DNA of 32,765 bases from Deltaproteobacteria bacterium (GTDB lineage: Bacteria; Bdellovibrionota_C; UBA2361; JANWWW01): assembly GCA_025055295.1 (NCBI GenBank), contig JANWWW010000012.1, positions 1-32,765 on the forward strand, given 5' to 3'. The notes under the pieces were generated by a model. The model did not search any database. It had not been told where the DNA came from and saw only the letters and a program-made list of their open reading frames with translations. A program made the translations under genes and the position numbers. Shown here one piece after another: positions 7,582 to 15,827 of the stretch (the first letter of the stretch is position 1; each line of letters starts with the position of its first letter).

Positions 7582-7609
7582 ATTATACAAAAAATTTTTT
7601 TATATTCAA
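7582..7609 (-). promoter_or_regulatory. sigma70-type promoter for the speD leader
   Basis: On the minus strand TTGAAT (complement of 7604-7609) and a perfect TATAAT (complement of 7582-7587) are separated by 16 bp. The expected start, about 6 bp further on, falls at the foot of the first leader hairpin. This is among the best promoter matches in the window. Confidence 0.7.
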
Positions 7610-7714
7610 GAAAATTATTGAAAAAAACTTTTAAATTACTTTTTTAAGGAGTGGCAACTTAAAAATTCCTATGGCACTCAAATTCAAGATGCTACAATTA
7701 TTGCTCACCGCAAA

Positions 7715-8152
7715 TCATTGAAAACGTAAATTTCTGGAAGTTGTTATAATCTTCTCAACAACTTCCTGTCGTAGTTTTTCAAAGAATTTATCAACGGTCT
7801 CTCGATCAAAATCCACAATTTGTAATTGAGTAGAAGCCTTTTCAAGAGATCCCATTACAACTGAATTTACCTGCTCCTCAATTCTTTCTCTGTCATCGCA
7901 AGATTTTACTAAGTCAGTGAGAAACATTCTTGCCGCAATGGCACTGATTAGCGCTGTCTCGGGAGAAGCGATTATCAACCGCTGCGCTTCTTCTAAAAGA
8001 TTTCCTGCAACATTTAATTGCTCGAGTCGAGTTCTTATGCTTTCAGATAATTCATCTCCCGCCCTTGTTTCGCCACTGGTTTTCAAATTACCCATTTTGA
8101 GAAGAAGATTAACCTCTTCCAAATCAGCTCTTAAATTTTCTAGATAGTCCAA
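7715..8152 (-). CDS. C-terminal half of an unknown helical protein, joined to the upstream frame by a -1 shift at T8
   Basis: A 145-codon frame whose only start near the 5' end is a TTG inside a T8 run with no ribosome binding site. It resembles residues of roughly 290-460 of the protein at 9172-10590: LDYLENLRADLEEVNL matches ESYLSDLPFQLETINL; IRTRLEQLNVAGNLLEE matches IREKLWSLQQAEQFLED; and VDKFFEKLRQEVVEKI matches VAQVVERIVDRILVKV. The similarity continues upstream in the other frame (VKAFF against LRRFF), so this is very probably the second half of one 350-residue product made by slippage on the T-run, or a gene broken by one base. No function is recognised. Helical, soluble, no membrane segment. 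Confidence 0.65.
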   Translation of the reverse strand: MDYLENLRADLEEVNLLLKMGNLKTSGETRAGDELSESIRTRLEQLNVAGNLLEEAQRLIIASPETALISAIAARMFLTDLVKSCDDRERIEEQVNSVVMGSLEKASTQLQIVDFDRETVDKFFEKLRQEVVEKIITTSRNLRFQ

Positions 8153-8754
8153 AAAAAAGCTTTTACCAATTTTTTCGTGTGTTCATGCACCTTCTTTCTA
8201 TGCCAAAATTCGCTGAATTTGGTTATTAAAAATATATCGTATAGTCTCGCAAAGATTTTATCTTTCTCCTCTTTTAAACGCACTGTCGAAGAACTTGTAT
8301 TTTTCAATGACTCCAACACACCTAAGGTTCTTTCTGTGTCCTCGAAAGCCGATTTGTATTCCTGAATTAGGATGCTCGCTACCTCTTCACCAAAAGCGTA
8401 CTGAAATATTTTTTTTAACATTTCAACATTAAGAGTGAAATTTTTAGACCAAGGGCGTAGATCGCCAATCAAGACGTCTAGAAACTCTTTAAACGACTCA
8501 CTATCTGGTAAAACCTGAAGCGCAATCATTTGGTATGCTTCACGTTTCTTTACCTTACCTCGCAAAGCTTTTAACGAAGCCATGCCCATACCTAGTTCTC
8601 TCGTACATATTACAACCTTTGTGAACTCTTCCGGTCGTAATTCTCTTACCGACTCTGGTAATGGAAAGTATGTAGATAAAATATCGTCAATCGCCTCTGT
8701 AAGTTTGATTTTGGAGTCTCCACCTCTGGCTGTCCTCGGGCTGAGATAAATCAT
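8140..8754 (-). CDS. N-terminal part of an unknown helical protein, paralogue of the 9172-10590 product
   Basis: A 204-residue frame starting at ATG 8754 and ending at TAG 8140 just after a T8 run (8151-8158). Its middle matches the neighbouring larger protein: MLKKIFQYAFGEEVASILI aligns with YLRNIFAKAFSPQVAEFLV, and TEAIDDILSTY with TKAISELVEKY near the N-terminus. Unlike the neighbour it lacks the two-helix membrane insertion. A -1 shift within gct-ttt-ttt-t would give AFF-LDYLENL and continue into the 7715-8152 frame, exactly collinear with the paralogue. I therefore read the two frames as one gene. Product unknown; rich in charged helices, suggesting oligomerisation or scaffold use. Same strand and order as the paralogue upstream. 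Confidence 0.75.
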   Translation of the reverse strand: MIYLSPRTARGGDSKIKLTEAIDDILSTYFPLPESVRELRPEEFTKVVICTRELGMGMASLKALRGKVKKREAYQMIALQVLPDSESFKEFLDVLIGDLRPWSKNFTLNVEMLKKIFQYAFGEEVASILIQEYKSAFEDTERTLGVLESLKNTSSSTVRLKEEKDKIFARLYDIFLITKFSEFWHRKKVHEHTKKLVKAFFWTI

Positions 8755-8846
8755 CTTAATTAACTATTATTATGATTTTCGGTGACGATTTTGTTACCCT
8801 AAAAGTATTGTTCGTGACGTAAAGGGTTTTTGATGTCTTCTCTGCG

Positions 8847-8870
8847 TGCGTATAATCTTGCGTATAATCT
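8847..8870 (+). repeat. perfect 12-bp tandem repeat containing TATAAT
   Basis: TGCGTATAATCT occurs twice head-to-tail (8847-8858 and 8859-8870). Each copy carries a consensus -10 hexamer on the plus strand, so this may be a duplicated promoter. A TTGATG lies at 8830-8835, 15 bp before the first TATAAT. A hairpin follows at 8888-8921, but no plus-strand gene does until rplK at 11008. Confidence 0.6.
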
Positions 8871-8887
8871 AAAGCGTTCAAATCGAC

Positions 8888-8921
8888 CTACCCTGCCTAT
8901 TGAAACATAAGTAGCAGGTAG
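8888..8921. other. imperfect hairpin downstream of the tandem -10 repeat
   Basis: CTACCCTGC pairs with GCAGGTAG (one bulged C) around a 17-nt loop. It is not followed by a T-run on either strand. It may be the core of a small RNA made from the TATAAT repeat 18 bp upstream, or chance. Confidence 0.3.
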
Positions 8922-9171
8922 TAATCAAAGCCATCTTTACTTTGAGTAACATGGTTGACGACATGCATGTAAAATTATTGGTTTAATTATTTAAATTTGT
9001 CCTTTAATCACTCCTACCTTTCCTTGTTTTCCTACCCAGTCCAAAAAAACAATACAAAAACTACTTCGCTCGCTTGACTTAAGTCCCCTGCCTGAATCTT
9101 TAACGCAAGGCAAGACTTTTTTGTATCCTCGTAATTTAGCTCTAGCCATCTGAAATGTCAGCGGGTCTGTC

Positions 9172-10590
9172 TCACTGTGTCCCCCTAAGTTGTATGTCAA
9201 CTGAACATTCATCATTTCCCAATTTTTCCAAATAGCTTATTTCAGTTGCATACTGTGTTCGGGTATTTTCTACCTTCACTAAAATCCGATCAACAATCCT
9301 TTCTACTACTTGCGCTACTAGATCCTTGTCACATTTGCCCCAACACTCTCTGTCAGCTAAAGACTCGCATTCATGAAGAAGAAATTCTTTAAGCTTCTCC
9401 TTGAGCTTCTCATCAGTTTCTCCCAAAATTATTGTATTTTCCTTCATTAGTTTTCCTAATATCGCATTCGTCAGAGCCTCTTCAGGCAAATGACCCATTT
9501 GGCTAATGCTATCTTCCAAGAATTGTTCTGCTTGTTGTAGGCTCCATAGTTTTTCTCTAATCTCATAGGAGGAATTTACAGACGAACTCTCTCGATTGGT
9601 GTCGGGGTTATGTAAGTCACTCACGGCTAAAGATCTATTGATACTTACAAACTCAAGGTTGATGGTTTCAAGCTGAAAAGGCAAATCTGAAAGATAGCTT
9701 TCGAAAAATCGGCGTAAAACTCTTTGTGTCGCCCGTAGCCTGTCTTCATTTTGTACAGCCGACAGATACCTATCGAAAGTCGGTATTAAATTATAAAGAA
9801 TCTCAACCACATCGTTTGAGATGCTTGTTAGAGACTGATTCCTGTCGTCAGCGGTTGAGAATTTAAACTCTCTCTCAACGATCTCACGGGCACTGTCTTT
9901 ATACTCGTCGTATCGAGTTCTAAACTCAGTAACCAAAAACTCCGCAACCTGAGGACTAAATGCTTTGGCAAAGATGTTTCGAAGATATTCCTCGAACCAG
10001 TTTTGTGGTTGATAAAGCGCTAATGCTTCATGCGACTTCAGCCACTCTGAGAAAAACTTTAAAAAGCCTTCTTGAATTACGGGATTGGAATTGCGGAAGT
10101 TAACTAACCTTTCCTTCAGGGAGCTTTTGATTTTTTCGTAAAATTCTGCTGTCTTGTGAAATTTCTCGCTTGTACGAAAAATGGTTTTTAAGCAATACAA
10201 GTATAATAACGTAAATATCATTCCCCACAGGCAACTCAAAAAGAGGTGCCATCCAGGACCGATGTCCGCCACTTTGTGATGTAGCCTGAACAATGTGCCA
10301 AGAGTGAAAAAAAAACCAAAGCTAAAATATACATGCAAGAATTCTTCACACTTACCAGACCAACGCACTGGAGTGGACTTGGCGATTAATTTTATTGCCT
10401 CTCTAAGAACTACCAATTTTTCCGCAAGTTGCCTAACATGATTGGCAATATCTCTTAGATTTACTGGTTCGAGATCCTTAAGTGTCGCTGGCCTTTTAGT
10501 GTACTTTTCAACTAGTTCGCTGATAGCCTTAGTAGATTTATGTCTATCGGTTCTATTCCATTTTCGTTCAAGCGCTCTGAAAATGTTCAT
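9172..10590 (-). CDS. unknown membrane protein with helical cytoplasmic domains (472 aa)
   Basis: Start ATG 10590; no Shine-Dalgarno seen. Residues 1-80 are basic and helical, followed by two hydrophobic segments at about 84-102 (FLHVYFSFGFFFTLGTLF) and 114-134 (WHLFLSCLWGMIFTLLYLYC) forming a membrane hairpin, then about 330 residues of charged helix. The part outside the membrane hairpin is similar along its length to the split gene at 7715-8754, so the two are tandem paralogues, one membrane-bound and one soluble. No catalytic motif or known family is recognised. The C-terminus has four Cys close together (HECESLADRECWGKC, about 410-425, plus DECSV), absent from the soluble paralogue. A role in a shared complex is an inference. 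Confidence 0.85.
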   Translation of the reverse strand: MNIFRALERKWNRTDRHKSTKAISELVEKYTKRPATLKDLEPVNLRDIANHVRQLAEKLVVLREAIKLIAKSTPVRWSGKCEEFLHVYFSFGFFFTLGTLFRLHHKVADIGPGWHLFLSCLWGMIFTLLYLYCLKTIFRTSEKFHKTAEFYEKIKSSLKERLVNFRNSNPVIQEGFLKFFSEWLKSHEALALYQPQNWFEEYLRNIFAKAFSPQVAEFLVTEFRTRYDEYKDSAREIVEREFKFSTADDRNQSLTSISNDVVEILYNLIPTFDRYLSAVQNEDRLRATQRVLRRFFESYLSDLPFQLETINLEFVSINRSLAVSDLHNPDTNRESSSVNSSYEIREKLWSLQQAEQFLEDSISQMGHLPEEALTNAILGKLMKENTIILGETDEKLKEKLKEFLLHECESLADRECWGKCDKDLVAQVVERIVDRILVKVENTRTQYATEISYLEKLGNDECSVDIQLRGTQ

Positions 10591-11007
10591 TATAGGTTAC
10601 ATTTAAACTCAAAAATCTTATATATCCAAATAAAACGTATTTTAATCTATAACTTGTAGTTTCACTTTCAAGGTTTAGTGACTGTTTAAACAATTAAAAA
10701 TCCCGTTCTTAGCTTTTAGAGATAATGATTGGACCGATTAAATTCGCAAGGTAACCCACAAAAATAGACGTTTTCACTTAGTAAAGGTGCCATTTGGAGA
10801 AACAACGTAAAAAAAGCACATTTTATTTTAAAAAATTACTAAAAAACTATTGCTTGATGGACGTATCCAAAACTTTTGTTTGGAGCTCGGGACTTCCACT
10901 TAAAGACCCTCGAAGTAAACTTTTTTAGGGGACGTCAATTAAACTAATGTTGTTTTCCCAAGTGTGTGTTGAAAGTTCCCACAAGATTTTAGTATCATGC
11001 TAATTCT
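10591..11007. other. intergenic upstream of rplK
   Basis: A 417-bp AT-rich divergent gap. No secE, nusG or other frame normally found before rplK is present. The only element I can support is the rplK promoter at its right end. Confidence 0.55.
10969..10998 (+). promoter_or_regulatory. promoter of rplK, giving a leaderless or near-leaderless mRNA
   Basis: TTGAAA (10969-10974), an 18-bp spacer and TATCAT (10993-10998). ATG 11008 lies 9 bp beyond the -10 box, so transcription would start about 3 nt before the start codon. No Shine-Dalgarno sequence is present. ileS has the same geometry. Confidence 0.6.
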
Positions 11008-11433
11008 ATGGCCAAAGAAGCCGTAGCGAAAGTAAAACTTATGATCCCGGCAGGACAAGCAACACCAGCTCCTCCTGTAGGCCCTGCTTTAGGTCAACAT
11101 GGTGTTAATATTATGGAGTTTTGTAAACAGTTCAACGCGCAAACACAGCAGTTTTCAGGTGAGTTGAGGCCAGTTGAAATAACAATTTACAAAGATAAGT
11201 CATTTTCTTTCGTTGTAAAACAACCGCCAGTAAGTTTTTTGCTAATGAAATACGCCAAAATTGACAAAGGTTCGACCTCCCCCGGAAAAGCGGTAGCGGG
11301 CAAAATTAAAATGGAAGATGTTCGAAAAATCGCTGAGCAAAAATTGCCAGAAATGAATTCAGATGGTATCGAGGCTGCCATTAGAACAGTTCTTGGCTCC
11401 GCAAAAAGCATGGGCTTGGAAATCGTCGATTAA
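11008..11433 (+). CDS. rplK: 50S ribosomal protein L11
   Basis: L11 binds 23S rRNA at the GTPase-associated centre and supports factor-dependent translation and the stringent response. At 141 aa it is full length. The N-terminal domain shows the proline-rich switch PAGQATPAPPVGPALGQHGV and the C-terminal RNA-binding domain shows KTGS-like KGSTSPGKAVAGKI. In most bacteria rplK sits with secE-nusG upstream and rplA-rplJ-rplL downstream; here it is alone, followed by a glycosyltransferase. It has its own promoter with almost no leader, and a weak hairpin follows (11473-11494). Confidence 0.98.
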   Translation: MAKEAVAKVKLMIPAGQATPAPPVGPALGQHGVNIMEFCKQFNAQTQQFSGELRPVEITIYKDKSFSFVVKQPPVSFLLMKYAKIDKGSTSPGKAVAGKIKMEDVRKIAEQKLPEMNSDGIEAAIRTVLGSAKSMGLEIVD

Positions 11434-11472
11434 GGGAAACGGCATTTCGCAGAACTGCTTAAACCAAGATTT

Positions 11473-11494
11473 AACACCCAGTTAATGGTGTGTT
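11473..11494 (+). terminator. weak terminator-like hairpin after rplK
   Basis: AACACC pairs with GGTGT(g)TT around an 8-nt loop, followed by attgttg, a poor T-tract. It may reduce read-through into the glycosyltransferase gene 22 bp downstream. Confidence 0.3.
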
Positions 11495-11516
11495 ATTGTT
11501 GTAACAAAGTTCTTTA

Positions 11517-12683
11517 ATGTACTCGCTTGGAGTTATTTCGATAAAATGGGGGAAAGAGGCAAAAAGTGGCGCTGAGAGAGCAATTACCTCGCTTGTAGAG
11601 CTCCTTGACAGTTCCTTCCAAGTAACCGTTTACTGTGGACAAAATTTGGAAGGACCTTCACAATATGTTTCCTCTGAAGGATGCTTGATAAAAATCAAAA
11701 CATTTCGCATGAGTGATGAAAACTCGTTCTCCAGCGGGGAGCCCCACAGGGTCCTGAGGAAAGCTCTAAACTATGCCACCTTGAGCGTTAAAGAAGAAGA
11801 AGTTTTTTTTAGAAATTTGCATTTTAGTCAGGAATTACTGGATTGCATAAGGAAGGAGGCAGGAAATTTAGATGCTATAATTGTAACACCTTACCTGTCT
11901 GGAACGGGCATTTTTGCTTCGATTGAGTTAGGCTCAAAAGTTGTTATGATACCCTGTTTTCACAGGGAGCATTTTGCCAACTTTAAACTAGTCAATCTGG
12001 CATTTCAAAGGATCCGGGGTGTCCTCTGTTACTCCCACCCAGAAAGACAAGCCTTGTTAGAGCGTCACCCCCATCTTAAAACGGCCGTAACGGGTGTTCC
12101 GATTTACTTCGCTCAAAACCCACAAAATCACGTCGGTAACGAAAATAAAACAACAGACACCAGTTACCTTCTTTATCTTGGCAGAAAGGAACCAGCTAAA
12201 GGTCTTCTTGAACTCGTCGATTTTGTCAGGGCCTATAACGAGGGATTTGGAGCAACTTTAAAATTAGTTGTGGCAGGCCCCGGAAAAATACCTCTTGTAG
12301 ACCCTCGGGCCATCCCTTGGTTAGAGGATATCGAAAGCCCGGATGAAGATCGCAAGAACGAACTGATTAAAAATGCTTTAGTTTTAGTGCAGCCATCGAA
12401 AAATGAATCTTTCTCACTGGTTATCATGGAAGCGTGGATTAACAGAGTTCCTGTTATGGTTAACAGGTTTTGTGATGTAACTACTCATTTCGTGAAGGAG
12501 TCTCAGGGAGGGTTTGCCGTGAAAAACTTTACCGAATTCTGCGAGGCTATATCTCTTTTAGAAAGATCGCCAAGTTTGCGTGAAAGGTTAGGGGAAAGAG
12601 GACATGACTACGTCATAAAAAATTTTTCGCCCGAGCACGTCAAAAAACAGCTCCTAGAAAGTTTGCAATATTACCTTGGTTGA
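11517..12683 (+). CDS. GT4-family glycosyltransferase
   Basis: A retaining GT-B glycosyltransferase of the GT4 type, probably adding sugar from a nucleotide donor to a cell-envelope glycan or lipid. The 388-aa product has an N-terminal Rossmann half beginning LGVISIKWG and SGAERAITSLVELL (a GGAE-like acceptor loop), a linker, and a C-terminal half with YLLYLGRKEPAKGL (about 217-230) and VVAGPGK. The donor-binding E-x7-E motif is intact in NESFSLVIMEAW (about 299-310). Start ATG 11517, without a good ribosome binding site. It lies between rplK and ileS and shows no link in function to either. Acceptor and donor cannot be told from sequence. Confidence 0.88.
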   Translation: MYSLGVISIKWGKEAKSGAERAITSLVELLDSSFQVTVYCGQNLEGPSQYVSSEGCLIKIKTFRMSDENSFSSGEPHRVLRKALNYATLSVKEEEVFFRNLHFSQELLDCIRKEAGNLDAIIVTPYLSGTGIFASIELGSKVVMIPCFHREHFANFKLVNLAFQRIRGVLCYSHPERQALLERHPHLKTAVTGVPIYFAQNPQNHVGNENKTTDTSYLLYLGRKEPAKGLLELVDFVRAYNEGFGATLKLVVAGPGKIPLVDPRAIPWLEDIESPDEDRKNELIKNALVLVQPSKNESFSLVIMEAWINRVPVMVNRFCDVTTHFVKESQGGFAVKNFTEFCEAISLLERSPSLRERLGERGHDYVIKNFSPEHVKKQLLESLQYYLG

Positions 12684-12686
12684 GGT

Positions 12687-12716
12687 TTGATAACGAAACC
12701 TTGTCATTGCGATAAT
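12687..12716 (+). promoter_or_regulatory. promoter of ileS with near-leaderless geometry
   Basis: TTGATA (12687-12692), an 18-bp spacer and GATAAT (12711-12716), then 9 nt to ATG 12726. This repeats exactly the spacing seen at rplK. No GGAGG-like site is present. Confidence 0.55.
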
Positions 12717-12725
12717 TAGCGAAGA

Positions 12726-15700
12726 ATGGAAAAGGTTTCTCCAAATGTCAATTTTCCGGAAATAGAGACGAAAGTCCTTGAATTTTGGAACGGTAACAGC
12801 ATATTTGAAAAATCCCTAAAACTTAGGGAAAATTGCCCTCGCTACACTTTCTACGACGGTCCACCGTTTGCAACTGGCACTCCCCATTACGGTCATCTAT
12901 TGGCAGGTACCCTGAAAGACATAGTCCCTAGGTATTTTACAATGGCAGGTTTTTATGTTGAAAGACGCTTTGGATGGGATTGTCATGGCCTGCCAATTGA
13001 AATGCTCATTGAGGAAGAATTGGGCTTGAATGGTCCTGAAGACGTGAAAAAATTCGGAGTTGACAAGTTTAATGAGAAATGCCGTGAAAGCGTTCTTAGG
13101 TATGAAAAGGAATGGCGTTTTGTAACGAATAAACTCGGAAGATGGGTAGACTTTGACAACGACTATAAAACCATGGATCCCGAGTTTATGGAAAGCGTTT
13201 GGTGGGTTTTCAAGGAATTATGGAACAAAAATTTAATTTACTGTGGTAAGCGCGTGATGGCGTACAGTTGGCGACTTGGGACAACGCTATCTAATTTTGA
13301 GGCAAGTTTGAATTATAAAGAAACACAGGATCCCAGTATTTACGTTAAATTTTACTCGCCGGAGCTAAACGCACATCTGTTGGTGTGGACAACAACACCG
13401 TGGACGCTACCGGCAAATGTGGCTTTGGCGGTACATGCAGAGTACGCGTACGGCATTTACGAGGTCTCAGATGAGAGGATAATTTGTCTCAAAGACCTAT
13501 CAAACAAAATTCTCAACAAGCCGCCGAAGGAAATCAAGGTTGTAAGTGGATCTGATTTAGCCGGTCTTAGGTATGAGCCCATTTTTAATTTTACGCAAAA
13601 CGAAGAAGTTTGTTTTCGGGTTTATACCGCTGAATTCGTTCAGAAAGATACTGGAACTGGAATTGTACACATAGCACCGTGCTACGGAGAGGAGGACTTC
13701 GATCTAGCTAACCAAACTGGTCTTCCGATAGTTGACTTACTCGACGACATAGGCAATTTTACAAGCCCGGTAGATTTTGCTGCAGGAAAAAACTTTCGAG
13801 AAGCTAACATTGATATAATCAACCACCTGAAATCGAAAAATAAACTATTCAAATGGGAAACCATAAATCACCAATATCCTTTTTGTTATCGTTCCGATAC
13901 CCCTCTTATTTACAGAGCGGTAGAGGGATGGTACATAAAGGTTCAGGATTTCAGGGATGACCTAATCCGAGCAAATTCTCAAATAAATTGGGTTCCGGAA
14001 TATGTTAAAGATGGCAGATTTGGCAACTGGCTTGCTCAAGCAAGAGACTGGAATATCTCTCGCAATCGGTTTTGGGGCAACCCGATACCAATATGGCGGT
14101 GTTCTGATTGTAAATCTGTTACCGTTGTGGGCTCGCGACAGGAGCTTTTTGATATCTCGGGAGTATATCCCGACGACTTACACACTCATGTGGTCGACAA
14201 GATAACTTTCCCTTGCGAAAACTGCGGTAGTATCAAAAAGCGTGTTTCGGAAGTTTTAGATTGTTGGTTTGAAAGTGGATCGATGCCGTACGCTCAGTGT
14301 CATTATCCTTTTGAGAATAAAGAGATTTTTGAGAGATCGTTTCCGGCTGATTTTATAGCCGAAGGGATGGATCAAACGCGGGGTTGGTTTTACACCTTGC
14401 TCGTTCTTGGAGTTCACCTGAGACAAACGGCTCCCTTTAAAAATGTCGTAGTAAATGGAATTGTACTGGCGGAAGACGGAAAAAAAATGTCAAAAAGGCT
14501 TAAAAATTACCCTGATCCGATCTACATCATTGACTCTTACGGAGCGGACGCTTTGAGGCTTTACCTAATCAACAGCCCTGTGGTTAAAGGAGAAAATCTA
14601 AGATTTTCTGAAAATGGGGTCAAAGAAACCGTGCGAAAGGTCCTGCTTCCTCTATGGAATGCATACTCCTTCTTTGTTAATTACGCTTTGATAGATAATT
14701 TTAGGCCCGAAATTTACCCGTTTTTCGAATTCACCAATCCCTTGGACGGTTGGATAATCTCAAGACTAAACCGCTTAATCGGATCGGTTGACCGGGAAAT
14801 GAAGCAATATCGACTTTACAAAGTAGTACCTGCGCTTTTGGATTTTATAGATGATTTGACTAACTGGTATATCAGAAGATCCCGACGAAGGTTTTGGTCA
14901 AATGACAACAAAGACAAAACCGAAGGTTATTACGCTTTGTTCACTTGTTTATTCGAGTTAACAAAATTGCTGGCGCCGTTTGCGCCATTCGTGACAGAAC
15001 ATATTTATCAAAACTTAAAATCATTGTTTACCAACTCAGCTGAGTCCGTACACTTTTTGGATTTGCCTAAGCCGCAAGTGGATCTCATAAACGACGATCT
15101 TGAAAAAGAAATGGAACTTGTTAGGCAAATAGTTGAGACCGGCAGATCGCTAAGAAGCAGGTTAAATATCAAGTTAAGACAACCTTTAAACTCAATAACT
15201 ATAATGTCAAGGGACGAAACAATTCATAAAGTTGCGGAAAAATTTCATGAAGCTATAAAAGACGAATTGAATGTAAAGCGAGTAGAGGTTGATCAAGCGG
15301 AAGAAAATTACGTTTCATTCAAGGTAAGGCCGGTGACCCCCGTTTTGGGCCCTGTTCTTGGCGAACGCCTGAAAAATTTGATTGTCGCTTTGTCGAAACT
15401 CTCAAAGGATGAGGTTTATTCCATTGAAAGAAACGGCTTTTATAACTTTGATGGAGAAAAAATTTCGCTTGAAAATTTGTTAATAGAAAGAATCCCCCTC
15501 GATCCATCAAATTGTGAAAGCTTCAAGAATTTTACGATTAGATACGACACAAAGATTGATGAGACACTGTATCATGAAATGTTGGCTCGTGAATTCGTAA
15601 ATCGTATTCAAAAATACCGAAAGGAAATCGATTTGGAATTAACTGACAGAATAAAGTTGACCGTTAGTTGCTCAGATCAGCTTCTCAGGGCGATTGAACG

Positions 15701-15827
15701 ATTTAAAAATTTTATTATGGATGAAACTTTAGCCATCGAACTCAAAGCCGATCCTTTTGTTCGAAACGGTCAAGTAACTGAAATAGAAGGCCTGGAATGC
15801 GTAATGAGAATAGAAAAAGTTAGTTGA
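12726..15827 (+). CDS. ileS: isoleucyl-tRNA synthetase, eukaryote-like type (IleRS2)
   Basis: Class I aminoacyl-tRNA synthetase that charges tRNA-Ile and edits misactivated valine. The product is 1033 aa. The HIGH signature is HYGH at 54-57 within GTPHYGHLLAGT, and KMSKR is at 587-591 in DGKKMSKRLKNYPDP. The CP1 editing domain is marked by TTTPWTLPANVALAVH, and two Cys pairs (CSDC and CENC, about residues 459-500) probably hold zinc. The GTPHYGHLLAGT and KKMSKRLKNYPDP forms, and the absence of a C-terminal zinc ribbon, match the long eukaryote-like type rather than the E. coli type; that type is often less sensitive to mupirocin. Start ATG 12726 follows a -10-like box by 9 nt with no Shine-Dalgarno. 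Confidence 0.98.
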   Translation: MEKVSPNVNFPEIETKVLEFWNGNSIFEKSLKLRENCPRYTFYDGPPFATGTPHYGHLLAGTLKDIVPRYFTMAGFYVERRFGWDCHGLPIEMLIEEELGLNGPEDVKKFGVDKFNEKCRESVLRYEKEWRFVTNKLGRWVDFDNDYKTMDPEFMESVWWVFKELWNKNLIYCGKRVMAYSWRLGTTLSNFEASLNYKETQDPSIYVKFYSPELNAHLLVWTTTPWTLPANVALAVHAEYAYGIYEVSDERIICLKDLSNKILNKPPKEIKVVSGSDLAGLRYEPIFNFTQNEEVCFRVYTAEFVQKDTGTGIVHIAPCYGEEDFDLANQTGLPIVDLLDDIGNFTSPVDFAAGKNFREANIDIINHLKSKNKLFKWETINHQYPFCYRSDTPLIYRAVEGWYIKVQDFRDDLIRANSQINWVPEYVKDGRFGNWLAQARDWNISRNRFWGNPIPIWRCSDCKSVTVVGSRQELFDISGVYPDDLHTHVVDKITFPCENCGSIKKRVSEVLDCWFESGSMPYAQCHYPFENKEIFERSFPADFIAEGMDQTRGWFYTLLVLGVHLRQTAPFKNVVVNGIVLAEDGKKMSKRLKNYPDPIYIIDSYGADALRLYLINSPVVKGENLRFSENGVKETVRKVLLPLWNAYSFFVNYALIDNFRPEIYPFFEFTNPLDGWIISRLNRLIGSVDREMKQYRLYKVVPALLDFIDDLTNWYIRRSRRRFWSNDNKDKTEGYYALFTCLFELTKLLAPFAPFVTEHIYQNLKSLFTNSAESVHFLDLPKPQVDLINDDLEKEMELVRQIVETGRSLRSRLNIKLRQPLNSITIMSRDETIHKVAEKFHEAIKDELNVKRVEVDQAEENYVSFKVRPVTPVLGPVLGERLKNLIVALSKLSKDEVYSIERNGFYNFDGEKISLENLLIERIPLDPSNCESFKNFTIRYDTKIDETLYHEMLAREFVNRIQKYRKEIDLELTDRIKLTVSCSDQLLRAIERFKNFIMDETLAIELKADPFVRNGQVTEIEGLECVMRIEKVS

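Larger units (their letters stand above)
8755..9171. other. intergenic between the two paralogous genes
   Basis: A 417-bp gap. It contains a perfect 12-bp tandem repeat carrying -10-like boxes (8847-8870) and a 9/8-nt stem hairpin (8888-8921). The frame at 8991-9215 that overlaps the end of the upstream gene is not convincing. The minus-strand sequence just after that gene's stop (about 9130-9190, GGGGGACACAGTGAGACAGA) has an odd GACA-rich character, but I could not link it to a known mobile element. Confidence 0.45.

Noticed and set aside
8991-9215. 74-codon minus-strand frame overlapping the end of the membrane paralogue, with an MARAKLRG segment reminiscent of REP-type transposase starts
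   Set aside because: After the first residues nothing matches a Y1 transposase, there are no terminal repeats, and the frame is short. I see no support for a mobile element.
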